Positions 1-8,136 of a DNA stretch of 35,421 bases are shown here, piece after piece; position 1 is the stretch's first letter, and the number at the start of each line of letters is the position of its first letter. The position numbers were made by a program, and so were the translations under genes. This DNA is from Candidatus Omnitrophota bacterium (GTDB lineage Bacteria > Omnitrophota > Gorgyraeia > Gygaellales > UBA12090), in assembly GCA_023247895.1 (NCBI GenBank), contig JAHFFP010000004.1, forward strand, positions 1 to 35,421, given 5' to 3'. The notes beneath the pieces were generated by a model. The model did no database searches, was not told the origin of the DNA, and was given only the letters and a program-made list of their open reading frames with translations.

Positions 1-8
1 CATTGTCT

Positions 9-45
9 ATCGTAAATCGTAAGTCAATTCCTGCCTGACGGCAGG
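9..45. repeat. Heptamer pair and small inverted repeat upstream of bactofilin
   Basis: The leader holds two tandem copies of ATCGTAA (9-22) and a short inverted repeat, CCTGCC-TGAC-GGCAGG (30-45). No coding potential is visible here. The 7-base period recurs elsewhere in this window (see 12610, 15775, 30805, 32851). The inverted repeat could be an mRNA hairpin, but it has no T-run and does not look like a terminator. Confidence 0.5.
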
Positions 46-73
46 CAGTTGCACACTCATTGAGGAGGTGGCT

Positions 74-589
74 ATGGCATTTAAAGACAAGCACAGACAG
101 GAGGAGGAAAAGATTCTCGATGTTGACGCTGCAATGTCAGGAAGCCTTACCTTTCGTGATCCCGTGAATTTAAGGATTAACGGAAAATTTGAAGGGACGC
201 TTGAAACTAAAGGCAGCCTTGTCATCGGACCGAACGCGACAGTCAATGCCTATATTATTGGCGATGAAATTGTGATTGCGGGTAGGATTAAAGGCGAGGT
301 GTTAGCCAAGCAAAAACTTATTCTTATGCCGACTGCGGTAGTAGAAGCCAAAGCGCGTACGTCAAAGTTAGTCGTCAACGAAGGCGCGGTGTTTGAAGGC
401 ACCTGCCATATGCTTCGTGAGCATTTTAGCATCGATGAATTAGCCAAGTATTTAGAGGTGGATTTGCCCTCAATAACAGAATGGGCAAGTAACGGGAAAG
501 TTCCGGCGATAAAAGAAGGGGAAGGCTGGAAATTTGAGCGCAAGGCAATTGATGAATGGCTTGCCTCGGGAAGAACGGGAAATGGCTGA
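74..589 (+). CDS. Bactofilin fused to an excisionase-type helix-turn-helix domain
   Basis: Residues 1 to about 110 look like a bactofilin (DUF583), a beta-helical protein that polymerises without nucleotide into cytoskeletal scaffolds. Glycine-rich short beta repeats such as LRINGKFEGTLETKGSLVIG are typical. Residues from about 115 to the end (FSIDELAKYLEVDLPSITEW... to FERKAIDEWL) match the MerR/excisionase-like HTH_17 pattern. I chose ATG at 74 rather than the track's GTG at 68 because GAGGAGG at 62-68 is then spaced correctly and the GTG would overlap it. The stop overlaps the next gene by 8 bases, which suggests translational coupling to a second HTH_17 protein. Plain bactofilins lack a DNA-binding domain, so the fusion is unusual. 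Domain calls are by eye. Confidence 0.8.
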   Translation: MAFKDKHRQEEEKILDVDAAMSGSLTFRDPVNLRINGKFEGTLETKGSLVIGPNATVNAYIIGDEIVIAGRIKGEVLAKQKLILMPTAVVEAKARTSKLVVNEGAVFEGTCHMLREHFSIDELAKYLEVDLPSITEWASNGKVPAIKEGEGWKFERKAIDEWLASGRTGNG

Positions 590-881
590 GAAGTTATTAA
601 CTATACGGGAAGTCGCGTATAGCCTGGGAGTGAGCGAAAAAGAGGTCATTGAGTTAGCGGAACACGGGGGCCTTCCCGCGTATAAAGTGGGGGGGCTATA
701 TCTGCGGTTTCGTAAGGATCAGATAGAGCAGTATAAGCATACTTTGCAAAGTGTTAAGTCTCATCCCAAGGTAGTTTCTTCAAATGTTGAGCGCGTGAAG
801 GATTTTTTCTACTTTTATGATTTTTACATTTTATCTGTAATTGTGATAATTGCATTGCTTGTAATTATTAGCAGGGGTTAA
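582..881 (+). CDS. Excisionase-type HTH protein with C-terminal membrane anchor
   Basis: I start this gene at ATG 582 (MAEKLLTIREVAYSLGVSEKEV), which begins the domain and overlaps the bactofilin stop. The track's start at 534 lies inside the bactofilin HTH. Residues 5-52 form an HTH_17 domain (LTIREVAYSLGVSEKEVIEL, then GLPAYKVGGLYLRFRKDQIEQY). A linker of about 25 residues follows, then a hydrophobic segment near the end (YILSVIVIIALLVIISRG) that would anchor the protein with its DNA-binding head in the cytoplasm. Together with the preceding fusion this suggests a cytoskeleton, membrane and DNA module, but that is inference. The specific function is unknown. Confidence 0.75.
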   Translation: MAEKLLTIREVAYSLGVSEKEVIELAEHGGLPAYKVGGLYLRFRKDQIEQYKHTLQSVKSHPKVVSSNVERVKDFFYFYDFYILSVIVIIALLVIISRG

Positions 882-946
882 ACTTCCACCCAAACCATTT
901 GAGTGTGGGGATGGATGCTATTAAGGATTTTGTGGTGTGGGGGTAG

Positions 947-1621
947 ATGCGTCACAAAAAGGGTTATTGCAAGCTTGGCGGCTTTGCTAAATTAGACATC
1001 GATAGGGCGAAACGGCGTGGTTTTCCTGAGGTAGTCTATGCTCCTGGCAAGACAGATGAGCAGATTCAGCATATTGCTTCAAGAATTCTTAAAAGCGGCC
1101 AGGTACTATTAATTACTAAGGCTAAAAAAACAACTTATACCTTCCTTAAGGAAGCCTTTCCTGCCTTACAGTACAATCCTCATGCCCAGATTATCTATCA
1201 AAAAACAAAGGCCTTTTCTCGGCCTAAAGGTTTTGTGTTAGTAGTAAGTGCGGGGACTTCCGATATCCCTGTGGCTGAAGAAGCAGCGCTTGTGTTAGAG
1301 GTAATGGGAGCTAAGGTAAAGAGGCTTTATGATGTAGGGGTTGCGGGGGTGCATAGAGTCATTGATAAAAAGAGTTTATTGCGCAAAGCAAAGGTTCTTA
1401 TCGTTGTAGCAGGTATGGAAGGGGCTTTGGCAAGCATGGTAAGCGGTTTAGTGGCAGTGCCTGTAGTGGCGGTTCCTACAAGTATTGGTTATGGGGCGAA
1501 CTTTAAAGGGCTCTCGGCACTTCTCACAATGCTTAACAGCTGTTCGCCGGGGGTTGCCGTAGTAAATATTGATAACGGCTTTGGTGCAGGATATTTAGCA
1601 GGAATGATAAATAGAAGTTAG
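947..1621 (+). CDS. larB: LarB-type pyridinium-3,5-biscarboxylic acid mononucleotide synthase
   Basis: LarB carboxylates and hydrolyses nicotinic acid adenine dinucleotide in the first step of nickel-pincer nucleotide synthesis, and is related to the PurE carboxylase. Signature stretches are GFAKLDIDRAKRRGFPEVVY near the N-terminus, SAGTSDIPVAEEAA, RLYDVGVAGVHR, VVAGMEGALASMVSGL and VVNIDNGFGAG. A TAG lies directly before ATG 947 in frame, so the start cannot move upstream. The protein therefore lacks roughly 25 N-terminal residues common in the family, leaving 224 against about 250. The catalytic core appears complete. No larC or larE is in the window; neighbours are an FmdE-domain gene and the acs cluster. 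Confidence 0.88.
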   Translation: MRHKKGYCKLGGFAKLDIDRAKRRGFPEVVYAPGKTDEQIQHIASRILKSGQVLLITKAKKTTYTFLKEAFPALQYNPHAQIIYQKTKAFSRPKGFVLVVSAGTSDIPVAEEAALVLEVMGAKVKRLYDVGVAGVHRVIDKKSLLRKAKVLIVVAGMEGALASMVSGLVAVPVVAVPTSIGYGANFKGLSALLTMLNSCSPGVAVVNIDNGFGAGYLAGMINRS

Positions 1622-1688
1622 AAGTTTCCGCCGAAGGCGCGTGCCTGTCTGCTCACAGGGATCCACCTATGGCGCAAGAGATTAGGGA

Positions 1689-2108
1689 ATGGAAAAGAAG
1701 AAGGTTTCTTTAAAGCAGGCGATTGGTTTTCATGGGCATTTAGGTCCCTATTTGGTTTTGGGGTTATTGATGGGCGAGTATGCGCTTGGCAAGATTAAAG
1801 CCAAGAGGCATTTTGGATTAGAAGTAAAAGCCTGGGGTGCAACGCAAAAACCAAAATCTTGCTTAATTGACGGCCTGCAGCTATCCACAGGATGTACCTA
1901 TGGCAAAGGAAATATAGCCAAATATAATGGTAAGGTTATAAAAGTAAGTTTTATAAATTGTGAAAATAAAAGAAACACTACTTTTGTCCTGCAAGATACG
2001 GTATTAAAAGAGTTAGCATTGGCTAATGATCATCAGAGTTCTGAAATGTTAGCACAAAAATTATATAAAACAAAACCGGAATATTTATTTTCCGCAAATA
2101 ATAGCTGA
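1689..2108 (+). CDS. FmdE-domain protein (formylmethanofuran dehydrogenase subunit E family)
   Basis: The FmdE family is named from a subunit associated with formylmethanofuran dehydrogenase, but most bacterial members have no proven role and may bind metal. The family pattern is visible as AIGFHGHLGPYLVLGLLMG at residues 11-29 and DGLQLSTGCTYGKGN around residues 61-75. These carry the conserved His and Cys residues, although the common Cys in the HGHxCPG-type motif is replaced here (HGHLGP). At 139 residues it is a single-domain member without a C-terminal zinc ribbon. It lies between larB and acsC, probably co-transcribed. A role in metal or one-carbon handling is inferred from context only. 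Confidence 0.75.
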   Translation: MEKKKVSLKQAIGFHGHLGPYLVLGLLMGEYALGKIKAKRHFGLEVKAWGATQKPKSCLIDGLQLSTGCTYGKGNIAKYNGKVIKVSFINCENKRNTTFVLQDTVLKELALANDHQSSEMLAQKLYKTKPEYLFSANNS

Positions 2109-2109
2109 A

Positions 2110-2139
2110 AGCTTTCGCCTGCGGGGACAGCCGAAAGCT
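2110..2139 (+). other. Short intergenic stem-loop before acsC
   Basis: AGCTTTCG (2110-2117) and CGAAAGCT (2132-2139) are perfect complements around a 14-nt loop. No T-run follows, so it is not a typical terminator. It could stabilise or process the transcript ahead of acsC. Confidence 0.35.
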
Positions 2140-2161
2140 AAACATTTTAGTGAGGTAAAAA

Positions 2162-3496
2162 ATGGCATTATCAGGATTAGATATTTATAAGCTTCTTCCT
2201 AAAACCAATTGCCGTGAATGCGGCTTTCCTACTTGTCTTGCCTTTGCCCTTTCTTTGGCAAAGAAGGCGGTGGCCTTAGAGAAATGCCCGTATGTAAGCA
2301 AAGAGGCAAAGCAGGCGCTTGAGGCGCAATCCCAACCTCCTATACGCTTAATTTTGATTGGCGATGATAAGAATAAGGTTGAGGCGGGAAATGAGACCGT
2401 AATGTTCCGTCACGAAGAGAAATTTCATCATTCTACGGCTATAGGCTTTATTATTGAAGACAGTCTAGGGGATACCGATATAAAGCAGCGGGTAGATAAA
2501 ATCGGTAAGCTGCATTTCGAACGCGTGGGTCAACAACTAAAAACCGACCTTATTGCCATAAAACAGGCTAAGGATGCAGCGCGATTTATTGATACGGTTA
2601 AATTAATTTCAGGCTTAACGAATGCGGGGATTGTTTTGATGAGCGAGGACAAGGCTGCAGTATCAGGGGCTTTGAAGATTTTAGCAAATAGGAGGCCTCT
2701 TGTCTACGCGGCAAACAGCCAAAATATAACTGATTTGGCTGCGCTTGCGAAAGAAAATGCCGGTTCCTTAGCAGTAAGAGCAGAATCATTGGATATAGTG
2801 CTAGAATTGACCAAGAAGGCAAAAGAGTTGGGAGTTGAGGATATTGTTATTGACGTAAATACTAAAAATCAGGAAGCAAAAGTAATCGGGGAGTTTACTC
2901 AGATACGCCGGCAGGCCCTCAAAAAGGCGAACAGGCCATTAGGCTATCCCACGATTGCCGTAATGGATAAACTTAACTCTTATGAAGAGGTGATTAGGGC
3001 AGGAGACTATATCGCAAAATATGCCGGCATTATTTTGTTACATACCTTTGAGGAATGGGCGGTGCTGGCGCTGCTTACGTTACGGCAGAATATCTATACT
3101 GATCCGCAGAAACCATTGCAGATTGAGCCAAAACTCTATCCTATCGGCAATACCACGGAAAGTTCGCCAACGCTAGTTACTACAAATTTCTCTCTTACTT
3201 ATTATACAGTTTTAGGTGAGGTAGAAGCAAGCAAGGTGCCGACCTATATCTTAAGCGTTAATACCGAAGGGATGTCAGTATTGACTGCCTGGGCAGCGGA
3301 GAAATTCACTCCCGATAAAATTGCCGAGAGCCTGAAAAAATCAGGGGTGGAAGAAAAGATTACACACCGCAATCTTATCATTCCCGGCTATGTGGCGGTA
3401 ATGAGCGGGGACTTGGAAGAAAAAAGCGGGTGGAAGATTGTGGTCGGGCCAAAGGAAGCCGCAGGTATTCCGTCGTTCTTGAAGAATTTAGGCTAA
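2162..3496 (+). CDS. acsC: Corrinoid iron-sulfur protein large (gamma) subunit
   Basis: AcsC (CdhE) carries the corrinoid and a [4Fe-4S] cluster that reductively activates it. With AcsD it ferries the methyl group from AcsE to acetyl-CoA synthase. The N-terminal cluster motif is clear: C17, C20, C25 and C42 (TNCRECGFPTC...KCPY). A TIM-barrel region follows, and the C-terminal part (NTEGMSVLTAWAAEKF and beyond) matches the corrinoid-binding end. Its 444 residues agree with acetogen homologues of about 446. The next gene, acsV, begins directly after the stop. The cluster is ordered acsC-acsV-cooC-acsD-acsE. Assignment is secure by motif, length and context. Confidence 0.96.
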   Translation: MALSGLDIYKLLPKTNCRECGFPTCLAFALSLAKKAVALEKCPYVSKEAKQALEAQSQPPIRLILIGDDKNKVEAGNETVMFRHEEKFHHSTAIGFIIEDSLGDTDIKQRVDKIGKLHFERVGQQLKTDLIAIKQAKDAARFIDTVKLISGLTNAGIVLMSEDKAAVSGALKILANRRPLVYAANSQNITDLAALAKENAGSLAVRAESLDIVLELTKKAKELGVEDIVIDVNTKNQEAKVIGEFTQIRRQALKKANRPLGYPTIAVMDKLNSYEEVIRAGDYIAKYAGIILLHTFEEWAVLALLTLRQNIYTDPQKPLQIEPKLYPIGNTTESSPTLVTTNFSLTYYTVLGEVEASKVPTYILSVNTEGMSVLTAWAAEKFTPDKIAESLKKSGVEEKITHRNLIIPGYVAVMSGDLEEKSGWKIVVGPKEAAGIPSFLKNLG

Positions 3497-5431
3497 ATGG
3501 AAAAATTTAAGATTATCTTTTATCCGGATAACAAAACTATAGAGGCAGAAAAAGGAGTAACTATTCTTTCTGCGGCTATTTCAGCAGGCATTCATATTAA
3601 TTCAAGCTGCGGCGGAGACGGTGTCTGCGGAAGATGCAAGGTTATTTTGAAAAAAGGCCAAGCGGTAAGCCTTCCCACGGGACGGATTACTGCTGAAGAG
3701 AGAAAAAAGGGATATTACCTGTCCTGCTTAAGCGTTGCCCAAAGCGATATAGAAGTAGAGGTGCCTAAGGAATCACGCCTTGATTCAGAAACGATAAGCG
3801 ATGAAGATGCCTATATGCTCCGGCTTAAAGGTATCTTCTCAGAGCCGGTAGATATTGACCGGGGCGAGGCAATAATAAGTGAAGAGCTTTTTATCCACTC
3901 GCCTTTGGCAACCAAGCTTTACCTGGAATTGCCAAAGCCGAGTTTAGAAGATAAGATAAGTGATTTGGAAAGGATTTATCGGGCAATACGTGCTATTCAG
4001 GATACCCCTGTGCTTCAGACTGGAATTGCCAATATCAGGCGCTTGGGTGAGCTTTTACGTTCAAGCGGCTGGAAGGTAACGGTAACCTTAGGCAAGCGTA
4101 ACGGGACAACCGAGATTGTGATTATAGAGCCGGGGGATACTTCAGGCCGCAATTACGGTTTTGCCTTTGATATAGGAACCACTACTATTTCCGGGCAGCT
4201 CATTGACTTAAATTCCAAGAAAATTCTGGGCACTAAGGCAGCTTTTAACAAGCAGGCAACCTTTGGCTCTGACGTAATTACCCGTATTATTTTTGCCCAG
4301 GAGAAAGACGGCTTGGAAAAGTTGCACCACGCCGTAATTGATGAAATGAATGTTATGATTCAGGAGTTGACTCAGGAAAATAAGATAGACTTAAATGATG
4401 TGACCTGTTGTTTATGCGCAGGCAACACCACGATGATACATCTTTTGCTTCGGGTTGACCCTACCTATATCCGCCGTGACCCGTATGTGCCCACGGCAAA
4501 CTTTGTGCCGGTAATCCGGGCGCTAGAGGCGGGAATAAAAGTAAATCCGCGGGGGTTATTGGATTGTGTTCCGGGAATTTCAAGCTATGTGGGAGGGGAC
4601 ATCACCGCTGGAGTGCTTGCCTGCGGTATGGATAAAACAGATAAACTGAGCCTGCTTATTGATATAGGGACTAACGGTGAAATAGTCTTAGGCAATAAAG
4701 ACTGGATGATTTCCTCTGCGGCGTCCGCGGGCCCGTGTTTTGAGGGAAGCGGGGTTACCTGCGGTATGCGCGCGTCTAAAGGCGCAATTCAAAAGGTCAA
4801 AATTGACCCTAAAACCTTTACTGTGGAATATTCAACCATAGCGGATACTCAGGCATCGGGAATCTGCGGTTCAGGATATATTGACATTATCGCTGAGTTG
4901 TTGCGTTCAGGCATTATTGACCGGGGCGGGAAAATTGATCCTTCGCTTACTCACCGGCGCATCAGGGATGGCGAATACGGCAAAGAATTTACTATTGCCT
5001 TTAAGGAAGATGTGGGGACTGCCGCGGATATTGTGATAACAGAAACGGATATTGAGAATCTCAAGAGGGCAAAGGGGGCAATTTATGCCGCGGCCGCGAT
5101 GCTGGTGCGCCATATGGAATTAAGCTTTAACGACTTAGCGCAGATATTTATCGGCGGCGGTTTCGGTACGTACGTAGATATGCCCAATGCCGTTTTTATC
5201 GGCTTGCTGCCGGACTTACCAAAAGAAAAATTTGTCTTTGTGGGAAACAGCTCTTTAATAGGCGCGCGGCAGATTCTTTTATCCCACGACGCGATTCTGG
5301 ATGCCGAGGAAATAGCCAAAAAGATTACTTATTTTGAGCTTTCAGTTGAGCCGAATTATATGGATGAGTATGTGGCGTCGCTCTTTTTCCCGCATACGGA
5401 CTTATCTAAGTTCCCGAATGTAAAGATTTAA
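3497..5431 (+). CDS. acsV: Reductive activator of the corrinoid protein (RACo/AcsV)
   Basis: AcsV uses ATP and a ferredoxin-type cluster to reduce Co(II) corrinoid back to active Co(I) when the corrinoid iron-sulfur protein is accidentally oxidised. Residues 1-90 form a [2Fe-2S] domain with C38, C44, C47 and C77 (CGGDGVCGRC then SC). The large C-terminal part is the DUF4445/ASKHA-type ATPase, with FDIGTTTISGQLID, AGNTTMIHLLL, LIDIGTNGEIVLG and FIGGGFGTY marking its phosphate-binding loops. The 644 residues match RACo-type proteins. The start follows the acsC stop with no gap, so coupling is likely. A general corrinoid methyltransferase activator is the alternative, but location makes AcsV the best call. 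Confidence 0.95.
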   Translation: MEKFKIIFYPDNKTIEAEKGVTILSAAISAGIHINSSCGGDGVCGRCKVILKKGQAVSLPTGRITAEERKKGYYLSCLSVAQSDIEVEVPKESRLDSETISDEDAYMLRLKGIFSEPVDIDRGEAIISEELFIHSPLATKLYLELPKPSLEDKISDLERIYRAIRAIQDTPVLQTGIANIRRLGELLRSSGWKVTVTLGKRNGTTEIVIIEPGDTSGRNYGFAFDIGTTTISGQLIDLNSKKILGTKAAFNKQATFGSDVITRIIFAQEKDGLEKLHHAVIDEMNVMIQELTQENKIDLNDVTCCLCAGNTTMIHLLLRVDPTYIRRDPYVPTANFVPVIRALEAGIKVNPRGLLDCVPGISSYVGGDITAGVLACGMDKTDKLSLLIDIGTNGEIVLGNKDWMISSAASAGPCFEGSGVTCGMRASKGAIQKVKIDPKTFTVEYSTIADTQASGICGSGYIDIIAELLRSGIIDRGGKIDPSLTHRRIRDGEYGKEFTIAFKEDVGTAADIVITETDIENLKRAKGAIYAAAAMLVRHMELSFNDLAQIFIGGGFGTYVDMPNAVFIGLLPDLPKEKFVFVGNSSLIGARQILLSHDAILDAEEIAKKITYFELSVEPNYMDEYVASLFFPHTDLSKFPNVKI

Positions 5432-5440
5432 CAGTAAAAA

Positions 5441-6196
5441 ATGAGTTTTATCATCGCAGTCGCCGGAAAAGGCGGCACAGGCAAGACTACCGTTGCGTCG
5501 CTTCTTATTACCCTGCTCTCAAAGCGTAAAGATGGCGCTATCTTAGGAATTGACGCTGACCCCAATAGTAATCTTGCTGAATATTTTGGCCTGAAAGTCA
5601 AGGAGGATATTGGAAGCATTGTTGATTCTGTAGCCAAAAACTTAGGAAGTATCCCTGTGGGGATGACTAAAGACAGGTATATCGATTTTCGCATTCAAAC
5701 AAGTATTCTAGAGAGTGATGGCTTTGATATCCTGGCAATGGGCAGGCCAGAGGGGCCGGGGTGCTATTGCTATGTGAATAATCTTTTGCGCGGTTTAATC
5801 AGGAATTTGGCAGATGATTATAAATATATCGTCATTGACAATGAAGCCGGCTTTGAGCATTTATCGCGCCGGACTATGCGCCGGGCAGACAGGCTTTTAT
5901 TGGTTTCAGATTCATCTGAGGCAGGGCTTCGGGCAGCAAAGAGGATTATTGAGCTCATTAAAGAGCTTGCTATTGAGATTAAGAATATCGCCTTGATTTT
6001 GAATCGTGCGCCTGTAGGGACAGAACATTGTTCTGCCCCCGCAATAGCTGAGGTGGGCGTTGAGACAATTGGGGTAATCCCTGAGGATGAGGGCCTTTTG
6101 AATCTAAGCCGTCAGGGAAAGCCGATAACCTGTTTAGAGGAATCATCAAAGGCGTTTATCGAAGTTAAGAGGATATTGGATAAGATTTTAAGCTGA
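5441..6196 (+). CDS. cooC: CODH nickel-insertion ATPase CooC/AcsF type
   Basis: CooC-type ATPases are MinD/ParA-like dimers that help load nickel into carbon monoxide dehydrogenase or acetyl-CoA synthase. The deviant Walker A is at the N-terminus (AGKGGTGKTT, residues 8-17). LGIDADPNSNLAEYFG follows as the switch-type motif, and a CxC pair at C108 and C110 (GPGCYCYVNN) matches the metal-binding cysteines of the dimer interface. VIDNEAGFEHLSRR is the family's Walker B region. The gene lies between acsV and acsD, as in acetogen clusters. The CODH/ACS it would serve is not in this window and must be elsewhere if the pathway is complete. Confidence 0.93.
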   Translation: MSFIIAVAGKGGTGKTTVASLLITLLSKRKDGAILGIDADPNSNLAEYFGLKVKEDIGSIVDSVAKNLGSIPVGMTKDRYIDFRIQTSILESDGFDILAMGRPEGPGCYCYVNNLLRGLIRNLADDYKYIVIDNEAGFEHLSRRTMRRADRLLLVSDSSEAGLRAAKRIIELIKELAIEIKNIALILNRAPVGTEHCSAPAIAEVGVETIGVIPEDEGLLNLSRQGKPITCLEESSKAFIEVKRILDKILS

Positions 6197-6210
6197 TAGG
6201 GAGGAGTGCT

Positions 6211-7176
6211 ATGGCGCTTGAGCTGGTAAAAGATAAGTGGGTGAACGCGGTAAGCGTCTTGACTATTGGCGCGACTAAGGAAGAAGGCGGCAGCAGGGGA
6301 AGAATAGTGAAGTGTGGGGGAGAGGAGTCTTTGCCATTTTTATTTTCTGAAGGAAAAATCCCTCATCGCCCGGTAATCGCGATGGAGGTATTAGACGTTG
6401 AGCCTGATGATTGGCCGCGCACACTTACCTCTGCGATAGGCCCCGCAATCAAGAATCCTGTTGAGTGGGCGCAAAAGTGCGAAAGTGAATTCAAGGCGGA
6501 CCTGATTTGCCTGCGTTTGGCAGGAGCGCATCCTGATGCCCAGAACAAACCGGTTGACCAATTGGTAAAGGTAGTCAAAGATGTTTTAAAAGCGACTACT
6601 ATTCCTTTGATTATTGTCGGTTGCGGTGAAGATAAACGCGATAATGAAGTTTTGCCTCAGTGTTCTCAGGCGGCTAAAGGAGAAAAGGTTTTGATCGGTG
6701 AAGTGGTGCAGGAAAATTACAAGACCTTAACTGCAAGTGTCTTGGCGGATGGCCACAGCATCATTGCCCAATCGCCTATTGATATAAATATTGCCAAGCA
6801 GTTAAATATTTTGATTACGGATATGAGTATGCCTCTTGACCGGGTTGCCATTAATCCGACAGTGGGCGCGTTGGGCTATGGCTTGGAATATGCCTATTCC
6901 ATTATGGAGAGGGCGCGTTTGGCAGCGCTATCAGGAGATAAAATGCTGGCAATGCCTTTTATCTCTTTTGTGGGGTATGAGGCATGGAGGGCAAAAGAGG
7001 CAAAAGCTCTTGTTTTGGAATTCCCAAAATGGGGCAGCGAATTAGAGCGGGGTATAACTTGGGAAGCGCTTACTACAACCGCCTTTTTGCAGGCAGGCGC
7101 GGACATTATGGTAATGCGCCATCCCAAGAGCGTGGAACTGGTCAGAAATCATATTGAAGAGTTGATGAGAGGGTAA
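6211..7176 (+). CDS. acsD: Corrinoid iron-sulfur protein small (delta) subunit
   Basis: AcsD (CdhD) is the TIM-barrel partner of AcsC and helps hold the corrinoid between the two barrels. Recognisable stretches include VLTIGATKEEGGSRGRIVKCGG near the N-terminus, RPVIAMEVLD, DLICLRLAGAHPD, and INPTVGALGYGLEYAYSIMERARLAAL, then LQAGADIMVMRHPKSVE near the end. The 321 residues match acetogen AcsD (about 320). GGGAGGAG precedes ATG 6211 with good spacing, 15 bases after cooC, so one operon is likely. Confidence 0.96.
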   Translation: MALELVKDKWVNAVSVLTIGATKEEGGSRGRIVKCGGEESLPFLFSEGKIPHRPVIAMEVLDVEPDDWPRTLTSAIGPAIKNPVEWAQKCESEFKADLICLRLAGAHPDAQNKPVDQLVKVVKDVLKATTIPLIIVGCGEDKRDNEVLPQCSQAAKGEKVLIGEVVQENYKTLTASVLADGHSIIAQSPIDINIAKQLNILITDMSMPLDRVAINPTVGALGYGLEYAYSIMERARLAALSGDKMLAMPFISFVGYEAWRAKEAKALVLEFPKWGSELERGITWEALTTTAFLQAGADIMVMRHPKSVELVRNHIEELMRG

Positions 7177-7233
7177 GAAAAATAGAAGGGTCAATAGCCT
7201 ATAGGTGTTGACTTTTATTATAGGAGCGAGACG

Positions 7234-8022
7234 ATGTTTATAATCGGGGAATTAATTAACGGGATGTATAAGGATATAGGAAAGGCTATTCAAACTAAGG
7301 ATAAGAGCGTTATCCAGCAGAAGGCTCTTGAACAGATAAAAGCCGGCGCGGATGCCCTTGATGTGAATTGTGGCCCGGCATCAAAGGACCCGGTAAATGA
7401 TATTCAATGGTTGATTAATGCTATTCAGGAGGTAACAGATAAGCCTATTACCATTGATTCTAGTAAGCCTAAGGTAGTTGAGGCAGGATTAAAGGTTTTA
7501 AAGGGTAGGGCAATTATCAATTCTACCACCGCTGATGAGGAAAAACTTGAAGGGCTGGTGCCTCTTGCGATACAATATAATGCTAAACTTATCGGCTTAA
7601 CTATCAGTAAAAAGGGGATTCCTCAGAATAAAGACCAGCGCTTGGAATTGGCGGCAGGCATTATTGCTTTTGTTCAGGAGAAAGGTTTCCCCATAGAAGA
7701 TTTATATCTTGACCCCATCGTAATGCCGGTAAATGTCGCCCAGGCGCAGATGCGCGATATCCTGGAATCAATACATGATTTTAAGATAATTTCTGATCCT
7801 GCGCCTAAAACAGTGGTGGGCTTAAGCAATGTTTCTCAAGGCACCTGCCAGAGGAGCCTGGTGAATAAAACCTTTTTGATTATGGCAGTAGGCTTTGGGC
7901 TTGATGCGGCCATACTTGATCCCTTAGATAAGGACTTGGTTGACGGCGCTATTACTTCAGACTTGATTTTGAACAAGCATATTTATTGCGATTCCTATTT
8001 GGATGCCTATAGGAAAAAGTAG
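7234..8022 (+). CDS. acsE: Methyltetrahydrofolate:corrinoid iron-sulfur protein methyltransferase
   Basis: AcsE transfers methyl from 5-methyltetrahydrofolate to Co(I) of the AcsC/AcsD protein, linking the folate branch to acetyl-CoA synthesis. It is a TIM barrel related to dihydropteroate synthase. At 262 residues it equals the Moorella enzyme in length, and the residues important there fall at the same numbers: D75 (TIDSSKP), N96 (IINSTTA), D160 (YLDPIV) and N199 (GLSNVSQG). TAGGAG before ATG 7234 is the likely ribosome site. The 57-base gap after acsD contains GTCAA...TTGAC but no convincing terminator. It ends the acs cluster, 9 bases before a tRNA gene. Confidence 0.97.
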   Translation: MFIIGELINGMYKDIGKAIQTKDKSVIQQKALEQIKAGADALDVNCGPASKDPVNDIQWLINAIQEVTDKPITIDSSKPKVVEAGLKVLKGRAIINSTTADEEKLEGLVPLAIQYNAKLIGLTISKKGIPQNKDQRLELAAGIIAFVQEKGFPIEDLYLDPIVMPVNVAQAQMRDILESIHDFKIISDPAPKTVVGLSNVSQGTCQRSLVNKTFLIMAVGFGLDAAILDPLDKDLVDGAITSDLILNKHIYCDSYLDAYRKK

Positions 8023-8031
8023 ATAATATTT

Positions 8032-8105
8032 GGCGGGATAGCTCAGCCCGGTGGAGCAGACGGCTCATACCCGTTAGGTCGCTGGTTCAAATCCAGTTCC
8101 CGCCA
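8032..8105 (+). tRNA. tRNA with CAU anticodon (elongator Met, or Ile2)
   Basis: A complete cloverleaf: acceptor GGCGGGA/TCCCGCC, D-stem GCTC/GAGC, anticodon stem GACGG/CCGTT with loop CTCATAC (anticodon CAT), T-arm GCTGG-TTCAAAT-CCAGT, discriminator A. The 3' bases after it are CTA, so CCA is not encoded. A paired first base and the lack of a GGG/CCC anticodon stem argue against initiator Met. Elongator Met and the lysidine-modified tRNA-Ile2 share this anticodon and I cannot separate them with confidence; tilS about 1 kb downstream makes Ile2 worth testing. Confidence 0.93.
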
Positions 8106-8136
8106 CTAATTTTTCTTCTTAAAAGGATGTGCGGCA

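Noticed and set aside
2598-2822. Minus-strand ORFs within acsC, acsV, ftsH, ribBA and other long genes
   Set aside because: All are antisense shadows of well-supported genes and have no independent domain or ribosome site.
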